DNA from: Pegoplata infirma
Taxonomy: Eukaryota; Arthropoda; Insecta; Diptera; Anthomyiidae
NCBI GenBank assembly: GCA_963921195.1
Contig: OY992536.1
Span: 285,281,530 to 285,345,529, forward strand
Direction: 5' to 3'
DNA: 64,000 nt
Part shown: one piece after another, positions 55,600-64,000 of the stretch
Position numbering within the stretch: position 1 is the first letter of the stretch
Layout: every line of letters begins with the position of its first letter
Notes under the pieces: model-generated
Databases searched by the model: none
Told to the model about the DNA's origin: nothing
What the model saw: the letters and a program-made list of their open reading frames with translations, nothing else
Position numbers and translations under genes: made by a program

Positions 55600-57690
55600 G
55601 TAAGACTGAGACTTTTCTATAAGAAAAATGTCTTAGAATTTGAGACTTTTTCAATAAGAAAAATGTCGCAGAATCTAAGACTTTTTCTATAAGAAAAATG
55701 TCTCAGAATCTAAGAGTTTTTCTATAAGAAAAATGTCTCAGAATCTGAGAGTTTTTCTATAAGAAAACTGTCTCAGAATCTGAGAGTTTTTCTATAAGAA
55801 AAATGTCTCAGAATCTGAGAGTTTTTCTATAAGAAAAATGTCTCAGAATCTGAGAGATTTTCTATAAGAAAAATGTCTCAGAATCTGATAGTTTTTCTAT
55901 AAGAAAAATGTTTTAGAATCTGAGAGTTTTTCTATAAGAAAACTGTCTCAGAATCTGAGAGTTTTTCTATAAGAAAAATGTCTCAGAATCTGAGAGTTTC
56001 TTTATTAGAAAAATGTCTCAGAATCTGAGAGTTTTTCTATAAGAAAAATGTCTTAGATTCTGGGACATTTTTCTTATAGAAAAAGTCTCAGATTCTGAGA
56101 CATTTTTATAATAGAAAAAATCTCAGATTCTGTGACATTTTATTCATAGAAAAACTCTCAGATTCTGAGACATTTTTCTTATAGAAATCTGAGATTTTTT
56201 TATAAGAAAAATGTCCCAGAATCTGAGACTTTTTCTAGAAGAAAAATGTCACAGAATCTGAGACTTTTTCTATAAGAAAAATGTCTCTGTATCTGAGACT
56301 TTTTCTATAAGAAAAATGTCCCAGAATCTGAGACTTTTTCTATACGAAATATGTCTCAGATTCTGAGACTTTTTCTATACGAAAAATGTCTCAGAATCGG
56401 AGACTTTTTCTATAAGAAAAATGTCTCAGAATCTAAGATTTTTTCTATACGAAAAATGTCTCAGAATCTGAGAGTTTTTCTATAAGAAAAATGTCTCAGA
56501 ATTTGAGACTTTTTCTATCAGAAAAATTTCTCAGAATCTGAGACTTTTCTATAAGAAGAATGTCTCAGAATAAGAGACTTTTCTATAAGAATATTTTTGT
56601 CTTCTTCTCAGAATCTGAGATTTTTTTTTATAAGAAAAATGTCTCAGAATCTGAGACTTTTTCTTTAAGAAAAATGTCTCTGAATCTGATACTTTTTGTT
56701 ATAGAAAACTGTCTCAGAATCTGGGGCTTTGTGTATAAGAAAAATTTCTCGGAGACTAAGACTTTTTCTATAAGAAAAATGTCTCAGAATCTGAAAATTT
56801 TTCTATAAGAAAAATGTCTCAGACATAAAAGAAAAATGTCTCAGAATCTGAGACTTTTTCTATAGGAAAAATTTTATAAAATCGGAGACTTTTTCTATAA
56901 GAAAAATGTCTCAGAATCTGAGACTTTTTCTATAAGAAAAATGTTTCAGAATCTGAGACTTTTTGTATAAGAAAAATGTTTCAGAATCTGAGACTTTTTT
57001 TATAAGAAAAATGTCTCAGAATCTGAGACTTTTTCTATAAGAAAAATGTCTCAGAATCTGAGACTTTTTCTAAAAGAAAAATATATCAGAATCTGAAACT
57101 TTTTCTATAAGAAAAATATCTCAGAATCTGACACTTTTTCGAAAAGAATTTTTCTTTTTCTTTCGAAAATTGTCTCAGTATCTGAGACTATTTCTATCAG
57201 AAAAATGTCTCAGAATCTTAGACTTTTTCTATAAGATAAATGTCTTAGTATTTGGAACTTTTTCTTTAACAAAAATGTCTCAGAATCTGAGACTTTTTCT
57301 ATTAGAAAAAGTCTCAGAATCTGAGAACAGTTTCTATGAATTTAAGAATTTTAATGTAGGGAGAAAAATTCTTTAATTTTGTCCTTTTATATTCAAAATC
57401 TGTCTCCGAATCTGAGACTTTTTCTAAACGAAAAATGTTTCAGATTCTGAGACGGATTCTATACGACAAAATATCTCAGAATCTTAGAATTTTTCTATAC
57501 GAAAAATGTTTCAGAATCTAAGACATTTTCTGTAGGAAAAATATCTCAGCATCTGAGAATTTCTTTACGAATAATTTCGCAGAATCTAATACTTTTTCTA
57601 AACGAAAAATTTCTCAGAATTTAAGACTTTTTAAATTCGATAAATATTTCAGAATCAAAGACTTATGAAAAAAATCCTCAGAATAAGAGA
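55600..57690 (-). repeat. 35-bp satellite array 3, diverged variant (CTATAAGAAAAATG)
   Basis: The unit is TCTCAGAATCTGAGACTTTT plus TCTATAAGAAAAATG, with period 35 in most of the array. One extra base changes CTATAG to CTATAAG, so the long central palindrome is lost while the TCTCAGAATCTGAGA palindrome is kept. A short inverted block lies at about 56055-56190. Both edges are strongly decayed. No CACACAAAA termini flank it. Confidence 0.93.
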
Positions 57691-58571
57691 AATTCTATTA
57701 AATTCGTTCTACAAAAAATTAAATAAATTTTTAGTAATGTTTACAGCTTTTTTGTTTTGTTTTTTAGTTAACCGATTTTAAGCGAAAATTTCTAAAAAAA
57801 ACAGCAAAATTTTACAATTTGTACCACATTTGAAATTACAAATTAAAACAAAACCACTTGGTTCTTGTTCTCAAAATCTTTTTTTATATACATATAAAAC
57901 AATGTAGATGAACTTGAACTAGATATACAACACTCATAAAAAAAAAAACATTTAAATTGTTGTAATTTTTCAAATTTAATGGAGTTTCAAAAGAATTAAG
58001 ATCACAAAACTGCATTATTCTTATTCAAAGCAATCAGTATATTAGAGTGGCATTTTTTCTTTAACTTTATCGGAAAATTAACTAAATTAATAGTTTAAAA
58101 TTAAAAAACCAAAGCAGTTATTACGTAAACTGAACAACAGAGATTTTAGTAAAAATATAAATTTTTGCAGAAAAATCTGCTGAAAGTTTGCTAAATCAAA
58201 CTGAAAGTCGTTTTACAAATTTTTTGACAGAGTTTTTCTTTTGAGTGTACTTAGGTGAATAAATATTTGCCCGGACTTTCAAAATCGGAAGAATTTTGTT
58301 TTGCCACAAAAAAAAAAAAAAAAAATTAAATCAGTACCCAGGAAAATTTTTTGGAACCTGGTTCAATGGATTCTTGAATACATTCTACGGTAATCACAAC
58401 AAAATTTTCTATGTAAAATTATTTAAAAAAAAAACTACTTGCTCTAAAAAACGATTGCTTTCGGGGCAATTTCAAACAAAAATCATTGATTCTGGAATGT
58501 TAAGTAGAACCGGTTGCAGGGTAGTTTGATGGGTTCCGGAACCGATTATTTGGAACAGAAAATTTTGCTGG

Positions 58572-58727
58572 GTATATTCTAAGAAATGCGCCGATCGATT
58601 TTATCGGCGGTGGTGGACAGTTTTCACTGCTGAAAGTCGGCTGTAGGTCAGTATATTTTAAGAAATGCGCCGATCGATTTTATCGGCGGTGGTAAACAGT
58701 TTTCACTGCTGAAAGTCGGCTGTAAGT
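58572..58727 (+). repeat. 78-bp direct tandem duplication
   Basis: Two copies of 'GAAATGCGCCGATCGATTTT' 'ATCGGCGGTGGT' 'ACAGTTTTCACTGCTGAAAG' 'TCGGCTGTA' start at 58573 and 58651, with only a few differences. Each contains a CGATCGATTTTATCG inverted motif. More GC-rich than the surroundings. Confidence 0.85.
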
Positions 58728-59744
58728 CGAAATCGGATAAGTCGAGTCGACTTTTGATCGGTTTACATGGAAAAACAATTGCAAAATATTAAAAAAAAAG
58801 TCATAGAGTTGCCACATTGTTTACCAGTTGCCATATTGTCAAGAAGCTTAAAATATCAAGCCAATTTAAGCAGATTTTTCTGTGACTTCTTAAATTTGTC
58901 GTCATTTCGGCTTAGCTTCGAATCGCTCAACGCAGGTCTCTGCCACCAACTTACATAAATTAGATGCACTTTTGCATGACCAAAAAAAAAAAAAAAACTA
59001 AACATCAAAAAGTTGTTTACCTTTAAAAGATTGTTGTTGAATGAAAAATGAAGTGGTCATGAGTCGGCCGGTGCTGAGTATAAATATTATGGTAGAAAAT
59101 ACAAGACAAAGCCAAGAGCAATTTGGCCAGAACAAATATGATTATATTTAGAGGAAAAAATCTTTTTGAATTAAGCAAGATTACGAAAATAAAATAAAAT
59201 CGCTTGTTTGCGGTTAAAAAGTTGTTTAATTTTTATTTAACTGAAATTGATTTAAAGGTAAATGACATTGGCCCAACTTAACTTGTATTTATGATGTTGT
59301 TAACATATCGAAGACAATTATTGTTATTACATACAAAATAAATTAAAGTTTTTGTTTACTTAATAAAATATATATATTGCAAAATAAGTAGTATATACGT
59401 TATTTTACAAAGTTAATTATTTTATAAAACTATTTGCTAAATCTAATATAAACAATTAATTAATAGAACGTAAAAAAAGTAATACTTTCATATACTTACA
59501 AACATAGATGGGCCTCCTCATATTTTACCATTCTCTTTTTTAATTTTTTGATATTGGTAGTATGAAATAGTGCAGTCTATAAAAAGAGTAGGTTGAAAAT
59601 CTAATATTTAACATAGAGTTTGTGCCACACAATTTAAACATGTTGTACTAAGTCAAAATTGCTCTATGAAAATTTTAAAAATATTTTTTTTCTTCAATAT
59701 ACTTTTCAAACGAACATTTTAGGACCAATTTTAACAATAAACAA

Positions 59745-59800
59745 GTAGAAAAGTTAAATTCGACTTTGCCGAATCAATGACTAACCTCCACAATGCCCTT
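59745..59800. mobile_element. INE-1-like 3' tail fragment
   Basis: 'AAACAAGTAGAAAAGTTAAA' followed by TTCGACTTTGCCGAA is a variant of the hairpin tail, but it reads in the reverse orientation relative to 49053-49613. Confidence 0.35.
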
Positions 59801-60166
59801 TTAAAGTTATAGTAATTTTTTTTAAAAGAAAAAAAAAATATTTGACTAAATTTTTTTCTGTTGTAAAATTTTTTTCGAGTGTAAATATTTTTTTGTGTGT
59901 AAAAACTATTTTGAATATAAACTTTTTTTGAATTAGTGTTAAATATTTTTGTAGCCTTACAATTTTTTTTTCAAATGTTTAGCGGTTCTTTCTTAACACG
60001 TGCACAGAAAAAAAATATGGAGAAAACAAATTTGAGTAATCACTTGTTTAAATTTAAAAACAAAAATTGAGTAATTTTTTTATTGACGCAATTAAAAATT
60101 TTCTAAAAATTTTAAAAACAATTTAAGTAAATAATTTAATAAAAATTTAATAGTTTTTTTAATTTT

Positions 60167-60288
60167 TTTATAACCTCCAACCACAGTATGGGGGTATACT
60201 CACTTTGTCATTCCGTTTGTAACGCATCGAAATATCGGTCGGGGACCACATAAAGTATATATATTATTGATCCATGATCGATTCTAAG
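60167..60288 (+). mobile_element. INE-1-like element, 5' half (split by hAT)
   Basis: ATAACCTCCAACCACAG..GGGGGTATAC, 'GTCATTCCGTTTGTAACGC', 'CATAAAGTATATATATTATT' and 'GATCGATTCTAAG' are followed directly by the hAT terminus. The other half resumes at 62567. Confidence 0.75.
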
Positions 60289-60773
60289 CAGGGTTGGCAA
60301 CCGAAACGAATAACGGTATCGGTAACGGTATTGGTATTACATATTTTTTATATCGGTAACGGTAAAGGTAACGGTATTTTCGATTATTTCGGTAACGATA
60401 AACCGTTACCGAAACATCGATACCGGTTCGTACCGGTATTATGAAAAAATTTACCCAAAGTGTTAAAAAGTAACAAATTTGTTAAAAACACGTAAAAAAT
60501 CAAAAATGTATTTAATAAAATTAAAAAAAATGTTAAATTAAGTGCATTTTTAACTATACTAACTATTAATTACACTACTAAACATCGAAAATGCGACTGG
60601 GACGCGACCTTATACACTTAATAACAATAGTTTTGCTGGTCAAAAATCCATTTCCAAACTTTTTTTAGAAATTTGAGGTCAAAGTTCAAAAAAATTGCCG
60701 TTTGGGGCATTTTTGAAAGTCATAGCGGATGAACCCGATGTGATGGCGGCTTCAAAAAAACGAGGGTGAAAAT

Positions 60774-61060
60774 ATATATGGTTTGAATTGAGAAAGGTGT
60801 GAAAGAAAAATTTATTTTTCTAAAAATTTAAGACATCCTGGTTCGTTTTTTACTAGTTTCATATAATCCAGTTATTATAATCATCAGAAAAACTTTTAAT
60901 GTCAAATTTATTCAGTTAATAATCAATTTTATTCTATATGTGAAAATTATTAACAGATCGCAGCCGCCAGGGATTGAACCCATGATCTGTAATGTTTTTG
61001 CTATTAACTGCCTCTTAGGTACGATCACTCTAGACCGATACGCTAAGTTGGCTGTTAAGC
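60774..61060 (-). mobile_element. tRNA-derived SINE candidate with B box and A box
   Basis: On the minus strand an A-box-like TAGCGTATCGG (61045-61035) precedes a B box GGTTCAATCCC (60980-60970). A body with no ORF continues to about 60774. The spacing between the boxes is longer than in a standard tRNA. Confidence 0.45.
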
Positions 61061-61407
61061 AAGTATCAACTAAATCATGGTTTTTCAATTCCTGTGTGGT
61101 TGTTGCTATTATTTTTTCGTACAGAAGAAGGTGAAATTGCATTATGGTGAATAAATTAAATTTTTTAGTAATCATCATTCGTCCTCCTCTCCTTCATCAA
61201 CTCTGATCTAAGTACTTATTTTGCAACCTTGCCAGAACATGGTCTATATTTTGTAGACACAAATGTTAGGTGTTGCCATTTTCCAAAGATACTATATTGC
61301 CACTTAGGCCGACTTAAAGTCGTTATTTTTCAAATTTTTGTTTTTCTGTAAAGACAGTTGAGCTCAGGCTCTAATTATAATTATGTATTATAATTTTTTA
61401 ATCATGT

Positions 61408-61628
61408 TATATATGGTTTGAATTGAGAAAGGTGTGAAAGAAAAATTTATTTTTCTAAAAATTTAAGACATCCTGGTTCGTTTTTTACTAGTTTCATATA
61501 ATCCAGTTATTATAATCATTAGAAAAACTTTTAATGTCAAATTTATTCAGTTAATAGTCAATTTTATTCTATATGTGAAAATTTTTAACAGATCGCAGCC
61601 GCCAGGGATTGAACCCATGATCTGTAAA
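61408..61628 (-). repeat. second copy of the SINE body and B box
   Basis: About 220 bp nearly identical to 60774-60992 (offset 635 bp). It breaks off just beyond the B box ('CCCATGATCTGTA'), so the A-box part is missing. Confidence 0.85.
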
Positions 61629-62566
61629 AAAATCTTTAAGATTCAGAACTCATTTGGTCAGTCCCCTTAACCCTTTGGGCACCAATTGTCTTTCAACGAC
61701 GTCTTATTACCCAGTATTAAAAAAAAAATCGTGGAAAATACCTTACAATTAGTGCTCCAACGGTTAAAGCGATTGATCAAATGAGTTAAACATCTTAATG
61801 AGCAATGTTTATGATTTACCGTTGACTTATTTTTAAGTCGTCAGCACATCGAGTTCATCTGCTATGAGTTGTCAAAAATGGCAGGGGGAAAACAGAGCCA
61901 AACAAATTAGCAACGCAATAATTTTACAGAAAGAAAATTTTCGATTTTTTTAAAGCGGCAATTATTTTTTTTGTTATGCCGTTTGTTTTTCAATAAAATT
62001 AAAAATTTTTTAATTTAAATTAGAGAAAAATTATAAAAAATGTACATCCAAAAAGTGTTTGTAAAATTACAAAATAATAAGTTTTGAACAAAATATATTT
62101 TGAAGTTAGCAACCAGAGTCAGTAAAAGTACAAAAAAATTCTGTTATTTTTAAAATACAATTCAGGTTTGTCTCTTCTTTCATCATCCTACAAAAAAATG
62201 TTTACATTACGCGGCACTCACTTTTCTTGAATTGAGAATGTGATCATTGGTTGGACCGATTTTCACATATTCTTTGACAAGATTTAGTTATTTGCAAATG
62301 TGACATTGGTTGGGCCTAATTGTTTTTTGTCCATATAACAATGCGAATAGTAGATTAAAAATATTTAACTTTGTTTTTATCCGTATTTTATGACAACCGA
62401 AATAAAACCGATATAATACCGGTAAAAAACCGAATAAAGGTAATGGTTTTTTATCGGTAACGGTATTTAAATATTTTTATTTCGGTATTGGTTACGGTAA
62501 CGGTAGTCAAAATTAAAGGGTTTTTAATCGGTAACGGTATTGAAAGGGTAACGGTAGCCAACACTG

Positions 62567-62700
62567 ATTCTAAGACATTCTGTGAATGTCCGTCTGTCCG
62601 TCCGTCCGTCTGTCTGTAGATAACACAATGCAGTCAAAAATAAAACAGCTAGACTTCTGAAGTTTGGCACAAATATGTCTCATGTTCATAGGCAGGTTAA
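62567..62700 (+). mobile_element. INE-1-like element, 3' half (split by hAT)
   Basis: Continues from the duplicated ATTCTAAG into 'ACATTCTGTGAATGTCCG' and repeated TCCGTCCG/TCTG, the usual order after GATCGATTNTAAG in the other copies. Confidence 0.7.
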
Positions 62701-63783
62701 GTTCGTGAATGGGCAAAATCGGGCCAGGGGAAAAAGTTCCCCCTTGAAGAACTGAACTAACCTTTGAAAAAATACACTTTTTTTACATGTTTTTTTGTTA
62801 AATAAATGAAACATTTGGTATATTTATCGTGATGGGAAGGTACTCTCAAAGTCCCCTACTCTCAAAGTCCCCTACTATTAAAATAAATTCGTTTTTAGTT
62901 TCGCGAAAATCCACGAATTCGCGAACGCGAATATATTCGCGAATTCAAGGATTTTCTCGGAACTAACAACTGATTTATTTTAATAGCTTCATAGTGTTCA
63001 TGTGTGCAAAATTTCAAATAAATTAAGGAACATTTGATTAGATGCTGGGAGACATCTCATGGAATGAGCGATATTTAATTTTTAATTTAATTTTTTTTTT
63101 TGTCTGAAATTATTAATATTTTATCATATTAATCATATTTAACAATTTAAAATAATAAAAAACTCAAAAAAAATAAATCGTTATAAAACGCGAGATCGCG
63201 ACCTCTAGATATTATTTTGAAAATCCCAAAAAAAAAACCGAAATTTATTTGCACAAAAAGGAACAAAATTTGCAGGTATCCCCCAAGAAAATAAAAACTT
63301 TGCTTTTTTTCTGGGCAGTCTAATGTATATGAAAGTTTGAAATCGTCTTTATAAAATTTTCCTATGTTTTTAAGACATAAATATGTTTGGTAAAGTTTGA
63401 AAAAACAAGTTTTTTGTTTTTTTTTTTTTTTGGAAAAAAAATTTAAAACTTTTTTAAACTTTTTAAAAAAATAGATAAATTTTGAGTAAATTTTTAATTG
63501 TGTCAGTTAAAAATTTACTCAAATTTTTTTTCAAACATTTAATAAATTTTTATTAAAAATTTACTCAATACTATTAAATTTACTGGTGCAAAATTGAGTA
63601 ATTTTTTACTCAATAATATTAAAAATTTATTCAAATATTTTTTTTATTTTTTTCTGTGTATACATACTCGACAGTAGAGTTTTATAAGAAAAAATGGGGA
63701 AAAACTAAGCGATTTTAGGAGAAAACAGAGCGGTTTTTAGTCCTTTTTACGCTAACATGGCAACACTATCTACGACTTAGGAG

Positions 63784-64000
63784 CACTGTTGCCAATTTGG
63801 TGTTTTTCCCGCTAAAACTAGCGTTTTTATTTTGCGTCTAGCGGAGAAAAAAGTGATTTAGCGGGCAGCGGGAAATCTAGCGATTTTTACCAGCCACAAC
63901 TTAACAATGAAAAAAAAAAACTTAAAATTTTTCACACTTAATTTTTTGTTTTTATTAAAGAGCAGTTTAGATGAGCGGACTTGTAGAGCGACCTGTCAAA
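63784..64000 (+). mobile_element. hAT-like element (CACTGTTGCC end), cut by window edge
   Basis: Begins CACTGTTGCCAATTTGG, then 'CCCGCTAAAACTAGCG' and 'GATTTAGCGGGCAGCGGG'. It is the inverse of 10989-11179. Confidence 0.6.

Larger units (their letters stand above)
60289..62566. mobile_element. hAT element (GGTAACGGTA-rich), TSD ATTCTAAG, expanded copy
   Basis: Begins CAGGGTTGGCAACCGAAACG and ends GGTAACGGTAGCCAACACTG. ATTCTAAG is duplicated at 60281-60288 and 62567-62574. It is in inverse orientation to 47252-48582 and about 950 bp longer, because the interior holds a duplicated SINE-like sequence. It lies in an INE-1-like element whose two halves join cleanly once it is removed. Confidence 0.95.
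60003..63658. mobile_element. possible CACAGAAAAA-type TIR element enclosing INE-1-like and hAT insertions
   Basis: CACAGAAAAAAAATATGG at the left and 'ATTTTTTTCTGTG' at the right, with inverted TTGAGTAAT / ATTACTCAA words in both arms. The flanks are TG and TA. Low-complexity termini make chance similarity possible. Confidence 0.4.
55386..64000 (+). other. downstream interval, probably the long intron of the 54326 gene
   Basis: No coding exon was supported. It contains the third 35-bp satellite array, a 78-bp tandem duplication, a possible TATA element near 59080, an INE-1-like copy split by a hAT element, SINE-like repeats and the large TIR candidate 60003-63658. At 57700-58560 and 62700-63400 I see only AT-rich sequence. 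Confidence 0.45.

Overview
The window is a strongly AT-rich eukaryotic segment from a higher fly. Genes are split by GT-AG introns, no operon-like layout is visible, and INE-1/DINE-1-like repeats with the 'CCATAAAGTATATATATTC' / 'ATGTCCGTCTGTC' signature occur throughout. The gene set (NAA80, MED6, a C2H2 zinc-finger protein, RpS29) and the large repeat-filled introns suggest a calyptrate fly such as a blowfly or house fly rather than Drosophila. That placement is an inference from sequence character.

Protein-coding content is sparse. (1) Minus strand, 1695-2198: the acetyltransferase exon of NAA80, with two candidate upstream coding exons at 2322-2369 and 8898-9008 that splice to it in frame. 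(2) Plus strand, 20016-23316: Mediator subunit MED6 in four coding exons. (3) Minus strand, 32674-23643: a three-exon gene for a 794-residue zinc-finger protein, tail-to-tail with MED6; it matches my recollection of the CG8478 type in Drosophila. (4) Plus strand, 39522-40210: ribosomal protein RpS29 in three exons. (5) Plus strand, 54326-55385: the first coding exon of an unidentified secreted Q/N/S/T-rich protein whose later exons were not found. Genes 1-4 appear to be a conserved neighbourhood (Drosophila 85E region, from memory).

Nearly everything else is repeat. Seven non-autonomous hAT elements with exact 8-bp target duplications can be delimited (9960-10368, 22095-22770, 30354-31123, 35954-36710, 45128-45363, 47252-48582, 60289-62566), and all seven duplications fit nTnnnnAn. 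A second group has termini of the form CAC(A/T/G)CAAAAA and 2-bp T-starting duplications (14951-18491, 33940-35236, 36819-39085, 46399-47246, 51612-52067, perhaps 60003-63658). Two of these carry long arrays of a 35-bp satellite made of two palindromes; a third array of the same family lies at about 55600-57690. There are also large foldback elements (3299-4246, 35573-36735, 43129-43515, 44879-46225, 52306-53246), a head-to-head 21-bp minisatellite (41280-42080), a degenerate ~110-bp satellite broken up by nested insertions (42830-48900), tRNA-like SINE sequences, and INE-1-like copies. No transposase ORF is intact, so every mobile element seen here is non-autonomous.
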